NCBI GenBank assembly: GCA_963816985.1
Contig: CAWFMF010000004.1
Span: 124,001-188,000, forward strand
Direction of reading: 5' to 3'
Origin: JAIVJM01 sp963816985
GTDB taxonomy: Bacteria > Acidobacteriota > Blastocatellia > Pyrinomonadales > Pyrinomonadaceae
DNA: 64,000 nucleotides
Shown: piece after piece, positions 37,575 through 45,036 of the stretch
How the letters are laid out: each line of letters begins with the position of its first letter
Numbering within the stretch: position 1 is the stretch's first letter
Notes under the pieces: model-generated
Databases searched by the model: none
What the model saw: only the letters and a program-made list of their open reading frames with translations
What the model was told of the DNA's origin: nothing
Made by a program: the position numbers and the translations under genes

Positions 37575-38309
37575 ATGACAACACTCTCAAGGAAATGCGT
37601 CCCGTTCACGCCGTTCGACGGCGAGCTACGGAAGGCGACCGTCGCCCTCGTCACGGCGGGCGGCGTCCATCTTAAAGACCAGGAGCCCTTCAACATCGCC
37701 GACGAGATGGGCGACCTCGGCTTCCGCGTCATCCCGCAAGACGCCGACACGTCGCAGCTCATGGTCACGCACCACCACTATGACCACACGGACGCCGACG
37801 CCGACATCAACGTCGTCTTCCCGCTCGACGTGCTGCGCGACCTCCAGACGGAAGGCTTCATCGGCGACATCGCGCGCAAGCACGTCGGCTACGGCTACAC
37901 GCAGCAGCTCAAGGCGATGTACGAGGGCACGGCCCCGCAGATCGCCAACGAGATAGACCGTGGCTCGCGCGCCGATGTCGTCGTGCTGACGGGCGGCTGC
38001 CCGAACGTCTGCCACCGCACCATCGTCGCCGTCCAGCGCGAGATAGAGATGCGCGGCATCCCGACCGTCCTCATCACCGTGAGCCCCGAAGTCTCGGCGC
38101 AGATGCGCCCGCCGCGCGCGCTCTACCCGAAGGGCTTCAAGGTCGGCAACAGTCTGGGCCACTCCGGCATGCGCGAGTTGCAACGCCGTGTGCTCCGCGA
38201 CGCGCTCTCGCTCCTGACCGGGGACACGCGCCCCGGCTCGACCGTGACGCGCGAATACACGGAATACGGCGAGCAGTACGAGCCGCCGAGAGTCAAAGCC
38301 GTAAAATAA
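37575..38309 (+). CDS. GrdB-like protein of the glycine/sarcosine/betaine reductase selenoprotein B family (Cys form)
   Basis: The product has 244 residues. It matches short GrdB-family proteins: VALVTAGGVHLKDQEPF, DTSQLMVTHHHYDHTDADAD, VFPLDVLRDLQTEGFIGDIA, and RPPRALYPKGFKVGNSLGHS followed by LQRRVLRDALSLL. In relatives the redox site is a Sec or Cys-x-x-Cys before a His; here LTGGCPNVCHRT has Cys142 and Cys146 and no in-frame TGA. The family is linked to reductive cleavage of amino acid-like substrates or D-proline, but the short form is of unknown role. It follows the probable selenoprotein peroxiredoxin. Confidence 0.85.
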   Translation: MTTLSRKCVPFTPFDGELRKATVALVTAGGVHLKDQEPFNIADEMGDLGFRVIPQDADTSQLMVTHHHYDHTDADADINVVFPLDVLRDLQTEGFIGDIARKHVGYGYTQQLKAMYEGTAPQIANEIDRGSRADVVVLTGGCPNVCHRTIVAVQREIEMRGIPTVLITVSPEVSAQMRPPRALYPKGFKVGNSLGHSGMRELQRRVLRDALSLLTGDTRPGSTVTREYTEYGEQYEPPRVKAVK

Positions 38310-38313
38310 AAGC

Positions 38314-38396
38314 GCCGTGAACCGTCAACCGTGACAGGTGACAGGAGAAAATACACGTCTTCATCCTGTCACCTGTCACGGTTGACGGTTCACGGC
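38314..38396. repeat. Heptamer-repeat hairpin, perfect 33-bp arms
   Basis: 38314-38346 pairs with 38364-38396, loop 17 bases. Units after GCC are GTGAACC, GTCAACC, GTGACAG, GTGACAG. It lies between two genes that run in the same direction. Confidence 0.92.
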
Positions 38397-38407
38397 TTTA
38401 GGAGCTT

Positions 38408-39526
38408 ATGTTCAAGACCATCGGACTGGTGACGGGGGGCGGCGACGCGCCGGGGCTGAACGCGGTGATTCGCGCGGCGGTGAAGACCGCCGTGGGCGAG
38501 TACGGGATGCGCGTCATCGGCATCGAGGACAGCTTCGAGGGTCTGCTCGGCGAGACGCGCACGCGGGAGTTGAAGCCTGCGGACGTGCGGGGCTTGTTGC
38601 CGCGCGGCGGGACGATCCTCGGCACGCGCAACCGAGGCGCCTTCGTCGTGCGCGACGGGGATGGCGGCCACAGCAAACCCGAAGAGGTTTACCGCGAGGC
38701 CATCTCGAATCTCGAACGGCTCGGCATCGAGGCTTTGGTGGTGGTCGGCGGCGAGGGCACGCTCGCCATCGCTTACGAGTTCGACCGCCTCGGCTTCCCC
38801 GTCGTCGGCGTCCCGAAGACGATTGACAACGACCTCGCGGCGACCGAGTTGACCTTCGGCTTTATGACCGCGCTCGACATCGCGACCGAGGCGCTCGACC
38901 GCCTCCACACGACCGCCGAGTCGCACGACCGCGCGATGGTGCTCGAAGTGATGGGCCGGCACGCGGGCTGGATCGCGCTCCACTCCGGCGTCTCCGGCGG
39001 GGCCGACGTGATTCTCATCCCCGAAATCCCCTTCTCCGTCGAGCGTGTCGCCGAGAAGGTCTTGGAGCGCGAACGCTGCGACTCGCAGTTCAGCATCATC
39101 GTCGTCGCCGAAGGCGCGAAGGAGATTGAAGGCACGCAGGTCTATCAGGACATGGGCGACCGGCAGAGTTCGCCGCGCCTCGGCGGGATGGGCCACTACG
39201 TCGCGCAAGAGGTCTGGCGGCTGACGGGCAAGGAGTCGCGCTGCGTCGTGCTCGGACACCTGCAACGCGGCGGGAGCCCCAACGCCTTCGACCGGATGCT
39301 GGCGACCAACTTCGGCTCGGCGGCGGTGCGCGCGCTCCAACGCGGCAAGCGCGGCGTGATGGTCTCCCTGCAAGCCGCCAACATCCGCACCGTCCCCATC
39401 TCCGAGGCCATCGCCAACATCAAGAACGTCCAGCCCGAAAGCCAGCTCGTCCGCACCGCCCGCGATGTCGGCGTCTCCTTCGGCGCACTCAACGAGGACG
39501 ACTATCACAAGCACGAGATTTGTTAG
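38408..39526 (+). CDS. pfkA: 6-phosphofructokinase
   Basis: The product has 372 residues. The active site is complete: GGGDAPGLNAVIR, the nucleotide loop VVVGGEGTLAIA, the catalytic VPKTIDNDLAAT, substrate-binding MGRHAGWIAL and LGHLQRGGSPNAFDR. In the discriminating positions a Gly follows the acidic residue (GGEG rather than GGDD), which favours ATP over pyrophosphate, although PKTIDND has the Lys also seen in pyrophosphate enzymes. It catalyses fructose 6-phosphate to fructose 1,6-bisphosphate in glycolysis. AGGAG before the ATG follows the heptamer hairpin directly. Confidence 0.95.
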   Translation: MFKTIGLVTGGGDAPGLNAVIRAAVKTAVGEYGMRVIGIEDSFEGLLGETRTRELKPADVRGLLPRGGTILGTRNRGAFVVRDGDGGHSKPEEVYREAISNLERLGIEALVVVGGEGTLAIAYEFDRLGFPVVGVPKTIDNDLAATELTFGFMTALDIATEALDRLHTTAESHDRAMVLEVMGRHAGWIALHSGVSGGADVILIPEIPFSVERVAEKVLERERCDSQFSIIVVAEGAKEIEGTQVYQDMGDRQSSPRLGGMGHYVAQEVWRLTGKESRCVVLGHLQRGGSPNAFDRMLATNFGSAAVRALQRGKRGVMVSLQAANIRTVPISEAIANIKNVQPESQLVRTARDVGVSFGALNEDDYHKHEIC

Positions 39527-39645
39527 AGGCCAGAGACTAGCGGCTAGTGGCTGGTGGCTAGTGGCTAGAGACTAGAGACTAAGGGGTTGAGGCTTGAGGT
39601 TAGAGATTTGGGGCGTGACGCTAGAGATTTGAGGCCAGAGACTAG
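39527..39645. repeat. Heptamer-repeat tract, left part (split by an IS)
   Basis: Tandem units GGCTAGT, GGCTGGT, GGCTAGT, GGCTAGA, GACTAGA, GACTAAG, then GGCTTGA, GGTTAGA run for about 120 bases after the pfkA stop. The right part continues at 40445 beyond the IS. All units are 7 bp. Confidence 0.85.
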
Positions 39646-40444
39646 GTTGTGTTGACATAACTACCTGAGCCAGATGACTGTGCTGGCGAGATAGATGAAA
39701 CTCAAGTAGTTCTTCGCCAACTTATCGAACCGCGAAAACACCCGACGGAAGTGCTTGAGCTTGCCGATTTGGTTCTCAATCAAGTGCCGTTCTTTGTAAA
39801 GGTGCGCATCAATCTGTCGTTGCTCTTTGCAAGTGATGCGCGAAGGGATGACGGGTTCAGAGTTTCGCCCTTTCAGCTTCAGGACGAACGCTGCCGCGTC
39901 ATAACCTTTGTCGGCTATCACGTAATCGGCGACGAGGTCGTTGACCAGCGATTCAGCCTGCGTGATGTCGTTGCGCTCGCCGCCCGTCAGGATGAAGCGC
40001 ACGGCGTTGCCTAGAGCGTCAGTCGCCAGGTGAATCTTGGTGGAGAAGCCGCCGCGGCTACGGCCTAAGCTTTGTGCGCCCTCTTTTTGCGCGCCGCCGG
40101 CACACGCGTGAGCGCGCACGACGGTCGAGTCGATCATCAGATATTCCATGTCGCGGTCGGAAGAGAAATGCTCGAACAACATCTCAAAGACCTTGAGTTC
40201 GCTCCATCTGGCGAAGCGTTTATAGACTGAGTTCCAGTGGCCGTACTTCGGCGGCAAGAGCCGCCATTGCGCGCCGCTACGAGTAACCCAGAGGACGGCT
40301 TCGAGGAAACGGCGCACGTCGCGTCCGGCTCCGAGCCTGATCTGTGGGCAGGTTTTCAAGACGGGCAGGATTTTCTGCCATTGCTCGTCGGTTAACTTAA
40401 CTGTCATCGTGTAGAGCAGTTTAGCTTCTTTACGTCAACACAAC
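39646..40444. mobile_element. IS5-family insertion sequence, 799 bp
   Basis: Terminal inverted repeats GTTGTGTTGACATAA (39646-39660) and its complement ending at 40444 match in 14 of 15 positions. A 3-bp TAG is present directly outside both ends (39643-39645 and 40445-40447), as a target duplication. One transposase gene on the minus strand fills the element. It is inserted within a heptamer-repeat tract. Confidence 0.92.
39661..40407 (-). CDS. IS5-family transposase
   Basis: The product has 248 residues in a single frame with DDE catalytic motifs: MIDSTVVRAH (first Asp), VIADKGYDA (second Asp) and IENQIGKLKHFRRVFSRFD (Glu region, EN-x7-R type). The N-terminus LTDEQWQKILPVLK and WRLLPPKYGHWNSVYKRF belongs to the IS5 group with a DUF4096-like first domain (IS427-type). 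The transposase cuts and rejoins the IS ends. The ORF begins 37 bases inside the right terminal repeat and reaches close to the left one, so the element looks intact and may be active. Confidence 0.95.
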   Translation of the reverse strand: MTVKLTDEQWQKILPVLKTCPQIRLGAGRDVRRFLEAVLWVTRSGAQWRLLPPKYGHWNSVYKRFARWSELKVFEMLFEHFSSDRDMEYLMIDSTVVRAHACAGGAQKEGAQSLGRSRGGFSTKIHLATDALGNAVRFILTGGERNDITQAESLVNDLVADYVIADKGYDAAAFVLKLKGRNSEPVIPSRITCKEQRQIDAHLYKERHLIENQIGKLKHFRRVFSRFDKLAKNYLSFIYLASTVIWLR

Positions 40445-40620
40445 TAGGGACTTGAGACTTGAGGGTAGCGATTTGAGTCTGGATGTTTGAGACTTGAGGC
40501 TTGAGGTTAGAGACTTGAGACGAGAGACTAGGGGCTTGAGACTAGAGACTAGAGATTAGAGGCTTGAGGCTAGTAAGAGAGAACGTCTTCTTACTAACCT
40601 CAAGCCTCTAGTCTCCAGCT
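40445..40620. repeat. Heptamer-repeat tract, right part, with hairpin
   Basis: Units GACTTGA, GACTTGA, GGGTAGC, GATTTGA ... GACTAGA, GACTAGA, GATTAGA, GGCTTGA continue the tract at 39527. The end folds: 40557-40569 pairs with 40598-40610, with an inner TAGTAAGA/TCTTACTA pairing. Confidence 0.85.
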
Positions 40621-40631
40621 TCTGCTTTTGT

Positions 40632-41702
40632 TTAAGCCGACGGGCAGAACTCCTCAAGAAATTCCCAGTCGAGGATCGCGCCGGTCTCCTGCGGCTCGGC
40701 GTCGCCGAGGGCGTCGAGATACTCGAAGAGCTTGCCGACGAGGATTGGGTCGAACTGCGTGCCTGCGCCTTGGCGAAGCCGCTCGACGGCGATTGTGTGC
40801 GGGAGTCGCGGGCGGTAGGGCCGGTCGCTCGTCATCGCGTCGTAGGCGTCCACGACGGCGATGACACGCGCGCCCAAAGGAATCTCTTCGCCGCAGAGGC
40901 CCGCCGGGTAGCCGCCGCCGTTCCACCATTCGTGGTGATGCAAGACCATCGCCCGCACCTCCTTCATGCGCGGCACTCCGGCCAGAGCCTGCTCGCCGTG
41001 GTGGACGTGGCGGCGCATGACGGCCATCTCGTCTTCGGTCAGGCAGTCGGGCTTGCAGAGGACGTATTCGGGCACTCCGATCTTCCCCACGTCGTGCAGG
41101 AGCGCGCCGAGCTTGATGAAGATGGCCTCCTCCTCCGCTATCCCGCAGTGGAGCGCGAGCCCCTCGGCCATCAAGGCGACCTTCTGCGAGTGCTCGCCCG
41201 TGTAGCTGTCCTTGGCGAAGAGCAGAGTGATGAGCGTCCGCACGGTGGCGACGAAGGCGCGGCGCGCTTCGAGTTCGAGGGCGCGGTTGCGCTCCTTAAT
41301 CTGGCTGAGCATCAGGACGTTCCCGATGACGTTCAGAAGCTCGCGGTAGCCGAAGGGCTTGTGGAGGTAGGCGAAGAGTCCCTGTTCGAGCAGCTCGCGC
41401 TGCTCCACGTCGTTGCTCGTGCGGGCCGTGAGCATGATGACCGGCGTGTTGCGCAAGGAAGCGTCCTCGCTCCGCCGCAGCTCCTCGAAGACCTCGCGCC
41501 CGCTGAGGTCGGGCATCATGTAGTCGAGCAGGATTAAGTCCGGGTGGGCCGTGCGCGCGAGCCGCAGGCCCTCCTGACCGCCGAGCGCGCCGAGAAAGCG
41601 GTAGCCCGCGCGTTCGAGCGTGAGGCGTCCAAGACGCAGCAGCGAGGCGTCGTCGTCCACAAAGAGGATCAGATTTCCTTTGCCGGCAGAGTTTTCCAAC
41701 AT
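40632..41702 (-). CDS. Response regulator with HD-GYP phosphodiesterase domain
   Basis: The ATG at 41702 gives 356 residues, beginning MLENSAGKG just before the receiver. The receiver domain (about 10-130) has LILFVDDDASLLRLG, phosphorylation Asp in LILLDYMMPDLSG and conserved Lys in YLHKPFGY. The HD-GYP domain (about 170-345) has TGEHSQKV, LLHDVGKIGVPEYV, HHEWWNGGGYPAGL and the rest of the GYP set. Such regulators hydrolyse cyclic di-GMP when phosphorylated. The partner histidine kinase is not in the window. A longer in-frame start at 41765 is less likely. Confidence 0.93.
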   Translation of the reverse strand: MLENSAGKGNLILFVDDDASLLRLGRLTLERAGYRFLGALGGQEGLRLARTAHPDLILLDYMMPDLSGREVFEELRRSEDASLRNTPVIMLTARTSNDVEQRELLEQGLFAYLHKPFGYRELLNVIGNVLMLSQIKERNRALELEARRAFVATVRTLITLLFAKDSYTGEHSQKVALMAEGLALHCGIAEEEAIFIKLGALLHDVGKIGVPEYVLCKPDCLTEDEMAVMRRHVHHGEQALAGVPRMKEVRAMVLHHHEWWNGGGYPAGLCGEEIPLGARVIAVVDAYDAMTSDRPYRPRLPHTIAVERLRQGAGTQFDPILVGKLFEYLDALGDAEPQETGAILDWEFLEEFCPSA

Positions 41703-42073
41703 GGCAAGTTTTAGCTGCGCTCCGAACGCGTGCACACTGCAAAATGGGACACGTCCGCGGCGCACTCCCTCCCTTTAAATAGAGAAATGCCTCGCGAGGT
41801 TAGTTTTCCGGGGCAAAGAAGGCGCGCCCGCACCGGAGAGAGAAAGCTTAAGCGGGAGCACGAAGCACGTCTGTTGGAGAGGCTGAGCTGGCAGAGAGTA
41901 CCGCTTCTTGTCGGAGCTGAGCCTCTAGGACTGGGGCCAAAGACGCGGAAAGGAGTATATTCTAATCTACTGTTTATCATCCATTGCTTTTTTGTTACAT
42001 TTCCCGGCATCGTATCTGAGCGTCTGGAAGCGTACACAAGCGTACACAGTAGTCATCAGGGAGACGAAGAAAA
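41703..42073. promoter_or_regulatory. Intergenic region upstream of greA with a 10-bp tandem repeat
   Basis: No gene was found in these 371 bp, which serve the divergent regulator and greA genes. Just before greA a 10-bp unit AAGCGTACAC occurs twice in tandem (42028-42047) and could be an operator. An A/T-rich stretch (TATATTCTAATCTACTG near 41956-41972) may hold the greA promoter, and a GGGAG ribosome site precedes its GTG. Confidence 0.45.
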
Positions 42074-42580
42074 GTGTCCGAGAACATCAAGCAGAAACTA
42101 CAAAAAGAGCTGGACGAGCTCGACACGGAGTTGCGCGTGCTCCTGCCGCAGCAGATTAAGACGGCGAAGGAGTGGGGCGACCTGCGCGAGAACGCCGAGT
42201 ACCACGCCGCGCTCGCGCGCCAGCAGTTCGTCCAGGCGCGCATCCGCGACCTGCGCCAGCGCATCATCGAGGTCGCCTCGATAGACACCTCGAAGGTTCC
42301 GCACGACAGGGCGGCCTACGGCTCGACCCTCGTCCTCTACGACGCGGAGCGCGACGAGGAGGTGACCTACCGCCTCGTCACCCCCGAAGAGAGCGACCCG
42401 CAAGGCGGCCTCATCTCCACCACCTCGCCCGTGGGCCGCAGCCTCATGGGCCGCGAAGAGGGCGACGAGATCAAAGTCCAGACCCCCGCCGGAGCCCGCA
42501 ACTTCGAAATCCGCAGCCTCAAGACCCTCCACGACGAAGCGAGGGAGGCCGCGCAGAAAGACGGCGGCGAGACCAAGTAG
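42074..42580 (+). CDS. greA: Transcript-cleavage factor GreA
   Basis: The product has 168 residues from a GTG start with GGGAG upstream. The N-terminal coiled-coil (about 1-80) has KQKLQKELDELDTELR and the acidic tip region DLRENAEYHAALARQQF. The C-terminal FKBP-like domain includes YGSTLVLYDAERDEEVTYRLV, GGLISTTSPVGRSLMG and EGDEIKVQTPAG. The coiled-coil inserts in the RNA polymerase secondary channel and stimulates cleavage of backtracked transcripts. An extra lysine-rich tail ends the protein. It is followed 29 bases on by a HigB-like gene, but the two probably do not form a functional unit. Confidence 0.95.
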   Translation: MSENIKQKLQKELDELDTELRVLLPQQIKTAKEWGDLRENAEYHAALARQQFVQARIRDLRQRIIEVASIDTSKVPHDRAAYGSTLVLYDAERDEEVTYRLVTPEESDPQGGLISTTSPVGRSLMGREEGDEIKVQTPAGARNFEIRSLKTLHDEAREAAQKDGGETK

Positions 42581-42608
42581 GGCGGGCAATCATGCCGTCA
42601 GACTCCTC

Positions 42609-42896
42609 ATGCACGTCATCACGCGCCAGCGTCTCAACGAATTCGCCGATAAATATCCTGAGACCAGAGCCGCGCTCGCCCATTGGTACGGAATCGTGAG
42701 GCGGCATGACTTCGGCTCGTTCGCCGAGTTGCGCGGGCATTTTCCGTCCGCCGATCAGGTCGGGAAGTTGACGGTCTTTAACGTCGGCGGGAACAGAGTA
42801 CGTCTCATTGCCGCAATCCATTATAATCGCCGCAGGCTTTACATCCGCGCGGTGCTTACTCATGCGGAGTACGACGAAGGCAAGTGGAAGGAATAA
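42609..42896 (+). CDS. HigB-type toxin (mRNA interferase family)
   Basis: The product has 95 residues with the HigB pattern: ITRQRLNEFADKYPETRAALAHWYGIVRR, FAELRGHFPSADQVGKLTVFNVGGNRVRLIAAIHYNRRRLYIRAVLTHAEYDEGKWKE. The conserved Asn/Arg/His residues of the RelE-like fold and the terminal HAEYDEGKW are present. It would cleave mRNA on the ribosome. It is followed after 3 bases by the antitoxin-like gene, in the toxin-first order typical of HigBA. The ATG has only a weak ribosome site. Confidence 0.92.
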   Translation: MHVITRQRLNEFADKYPETRAALAHWYGIVRRHDFGSFAELRGHFPSADQVGKLTVFNVGGNRVRLIAAIHYNRRRLYIRAVLTHAEYDEGKWKE

Positions 42897-42899
42897 GCC

Positions 42900-43127
42900 A
42901 TGCAAAACGTTGAGCTGAATAAGGCGCTTGGCGCGTGGCCGGAGATGGCGGGGATGATTTACGTCCCGCATACCGAGGAGGAGTATCAGAGGCTGGTCGC
43001 TTTTCTCGACGGCTTGATTGACGAGGTGGGTGAGGACGAGACTCACCCGCTCTCATCGTTGATGGAAATCGTCGGCGTTCTCATCGAAAAGTACGAAGAC
43101 GAGCACGTGGCCGAGTTGGTCGAGTAG
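42900..43127 (+). CDS. HigA-like antitoxin, short form without HTH
   Basis: The product has 75 residues, EEYQRLVAFLDGLIDEVGEDETHPLSSLMEIVGVLIEKYEDEHV, which matches the helical segment of HigA antitoxins of this subgroup. The helix-turn-helix that normally follows is missing, so it may bind the toxin but not the promoter, or the DNA-binding part has been lost. A strong terminator follows 59 bases on. The 3-base gap from higB suggests co-translation. Confidence 0.82.
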   Translation: MQNVELNKALGAWPEMAGMIYVPHTEEEYQRLVAFLDGLIDEVGEDETHPLSSLMEIVGVLIEKYEDEHVAELVE

Positions 43128-43185
43128 CCGAGAAGCCGTTGACCACGGCTCAGGCGCGTGTGTTTGAGAAGCTGAACTTCATGGG

Positions 43186-43223
43186 ACGGGCACTCGTCAC
43201 ATTCGCGTGTGACGAGTGCCCGT
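43186..43223 (+). terminator. Strong hairpin terminator after the toxin-antitoxin pair
   Basis: A perfect 16-bp stem (43186-43201 with 43208-43223) with the loop TTCGCG is followed by TCATCTTT. It argues against a coding start before it for the next gene. Confidence 0.85.
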
Positions 43224-43264
43224 TCATCTTTGGGCGGCGGCGGGGGGAGAGGGGTATTCAGTCC

Positions 43265-43855
43265 GTGGCGGCTTCGGAACCATTCGACGTGCCGCTCAAA
43301 GTCGCGGCCATGATGCGGGGCTTCGGGCGGAGTTGGTTCGTCGCCGGTGGCTGGGCGGTTGACCTGTATCTTGGGGAGTTGACGCGTCGGCACGGGGACA
43401 TCGAGGTCGCGGTCTTCCGCGAAGACCAGGCGGCACTGCGCGATTACTTCGGCGGGCGGCGCTGGCGGAAGATGGTTGAAGGCGTGGCGTCCGAGTGGCG
43501 GAAGGGCGAAGTGCTTCGGCTCCCGGTGCACGAGCTTTACTGCTCGGACGAGTCCGAGGGGCCGAACGAGATTGAGTTCCTGCTGAACGAGTCGGACGGA
43601 CGCGGGTGGGTGTACCGGAGGGACGCGAGGGTCGCAAGGGCGCTCGACAGGTGCGGCATGAGTTCCGCGGAGGGCGTGCGCTTCCTGTGCCCGGAGGTGG
43701 TTCTGCTCTACAAGTCGAAGAATCCGAGGCCGAAGGACGAGCGGGACTTCGAGGCGGTGGCGTCGCGGCTGGGCGTCGAGCGCAGGGCGTGGCTGAGGGA
43801 GGCGCTTGAGGTCTGCGACCCCGGCCACGAGTGGATTAGGGAGTTAGAGGGCTGA
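43265..43855 (+). CDS. Nucleotidyltransferase-fold protein (aminoglycoside/lincosamide adenylyltransferase-like)
   Basis: The GTG at 43265 gives 196 residues; a longer frame from 43139 would read through a terminator hairpin, and a purine-rich GGGGGGAGAGGGG precedes the GTG. The core WFVAGGWAVDLYLG and TRRHGDIEVAVFRED matches the DxD-containing nucleotidyltransferase motif, where GDIE supplies the metal-binding acids and GGWAVD the nucleotide site. FLCPEVVLLYKSKNPRPKDERDFEAV resembles the end of LnuA/ANT-like enzymes. It may modify a small molecule such as an antibiotic, but many relatives have other roles. Confidence 0.75.
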   Translation: MAASEPFDVPLKVAAMMRGFGRSWFVAGGWAVDLYLGELTRRHGDIEVAVFREDQAALRDYFGGRRWRKMVEGVASEWRKGEVLRLPVHELYCSDESEGPNEIEFLLNESDGRGWVYRRDARVARALDRCGMSSAEGVRFLCPEVVLLYKSKNPRPKDERDFEAVASRLGVERRAWLREALEVCDPGHEWIRELEG

Positions 43856-43894
43856 CGCAGGGCGGGACGGGGGGAAGCCGCCGCGCGAGTTATG

Positions 43895-43900
43895 TATAAT
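43895..43900 (+). promoter_or_regulatory. TATAAT -10 box
   Basis: A consensus TATAAT lies 45 bases before the ATG of the TerC gene. The -35 region is GC-rich and unclear. Confidence 0.4.
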
Positions 43901-43944
43901 CCACGCGAACCGGAATTCAACTCGTCGGCAGGAGCAACAACTTC

Positions 43945-44709
43945 ATGGAATGGCTGTCTGACCCTCAGGCGTGGATCGCGTTTCTGACCCTCACCGGGCT
44001 CGAACTCGTCCTCGGCATTGATAACATCGTCTTCATCTCGATCCTCGCGGGGAAGCTGCGGGCCGAAGAGCAGCAGCGGGCGCGCACCATCGGGCTGGGG
44101 CTCGCGATGTTCATCCGCATCGCGCTCCTGTTCTCGATCTCGTGGGTCATCGGCCTCACCGCGCCGCTCTTCACGGTGCTCGGTGAGGAGATTTCGGGCC
44201 GGGACATCATCCTCATCGTCGGCGGGCTCTTCCTCATCGGCAAGAGCACGCACGAGATTCACGGGAAGCTCGAAGGCGAGGAGGGGCACGCCTCGGCGCG
44301 CGTCGCGCCGTCGTTCGCGGCGGTCATCGTCCAGATACTTTTGCTCGACGCGGTCTTCTCGCTCAACTCCGTCATCACGGCGGTCGGGATGGTTGACCAA
44401 CTCAGCATCATGGTCGCGGCGGTCGTCGTCTCGATAGCGTTCATGATGGCGTTCGCCGGAACCATCGGCACATTCGTGCAGAAGCACCCGACGGTGAAGA
44501 TGCTGGCCCTGAGCTTCCTCATCCTGATCGGCGTGACGCTCATGGCCGAGGGCTTCGACCAGCACATCCCGAAGGGCTACATCTACTTCGCGATGGCCTT
44601 CTCGGTCTTCGTCGAGATGCTCAACCTGAAGCTGAGGAAGGCGAGCAAAGCCCCCGTCAAGCTGCACGAGCCTTACGTGGCCGAAGCCGACGAGGCGCGC
44701 GCGGGCTGA
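43945..44709 (+). CDS. TerC/YkoY family membrane protein
   Basis: The product has 254 residues with about seven membrane helices. The family signature GLELVLGIDNIVFISILAG (conserved Asp in the first helix) and LLDAVFSLNSVITAVGM (second acidic cluster) are present, then HPTVKMLALSFLILIGVTLMAEGF. TerC-family proteins export manganese or take part in metal loading of secreted enzymes; tellurite resistance is the historic name. It ends with a short cytoplasmic tail (VAEADEARAG). GGAG precedes the ATG. Confidence 0.93.
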   Translation: MEWLSDPQAWIAFLTLTGLELVLGIDNIVFISILAGKLRAEEQQRARTIGLGLAMFIRIALLFSISWVIGLTAPLFTVLGEEISGRDIILIVGGLFLIGKSTHEIHGKLEGEEGHASARVAPSFAAVIVQILLLDAVFSLNSVITAVGMVDQLSIMVAAVVVSIAFMMAFAGTIGTFVQKHPTVKMLALSFLILIGVTLMAEGFDQHIPKGYIYFAMAFSVFVEMLNLKLRKASKAPVKLHEPYVAEADEARAG

Positions 44710-44740
44710 GGCGCGGGACGGCTTTTCATGACGGACAAGA

Positions 44741-44880
44741 TTTTGCCACGGAGACACGGAGGCGCAGAGTAGAAGGAAAAAGGCGGTCACATTGGGGGAG
44801 AGTTGAATCAGACAACCCTCCCTCTCGCAGACTTCCTTCTTCTTTTCCTCTCTCCGTGCCACTGTGTCTCCGTGGCAAAT
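44741..44880. repeat. Inverted repeat with 8-bp-type units (CACGGAGA)
   Basis: TTGCCACGGAGACAC (44743-44757) pairs with 44864-44878. Left units CACGGAGA, CACGGAGG, CGCAGAGT repeat at 8 bp rather than 7. The 110-base interior has further purine/pyrimidine-biased stretches that partly pair (AGAAGGAAAA with TTTTCC). Confidence 0.75.
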
Positions 44881-44911
44881 CCCGGCGGCGAAGCGCTGCG
44901 GGGTAACTTCC

Positions 44912-44941
44912 TTGACAAGCCGTTTGACGCGTCCATATCAT
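44912..44941 (+). promoter_or_regulatory. Candidate sigma-70 promoter
   Basis: TTGACA (44912-44917), an 18-base spacer and TATCAT (44936-44941) lie about 95 bases before the TTG of the phosphatidyltransferase gene. The rest of the 327-base gap holds the inverted repeat at 44741. Confidence 0.6.
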
Positions 44942-45036
44942 GCAAGCATTGGTAAGACGCGCGCCGCCTTGAGCGTTTAGCGGACGCGCCCAACCCCTTC
45001 TAAAGAATAAAGCGCGGGCGGAGAGAGGGACACAGT

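Noticed and set aside
39527..40620. CRISPR array in the tandem repeat tract
   Set aside because: Units are 7 bp, degenerate and without spacers, so it is not a CRISPR.
41730..42284. 184-codon plus-strand frame upstream of greA
   Set aside because: It overlaps greA in another frame, starts inside a regulator promoter and shows no family motif.
43139..43264. Upstream start of the nucleotidyltransferase gene
   Set aside because: This part contains a perfect 16-bp terminator hairpin, and a better GTG with a purine-rich ribosome site follows.
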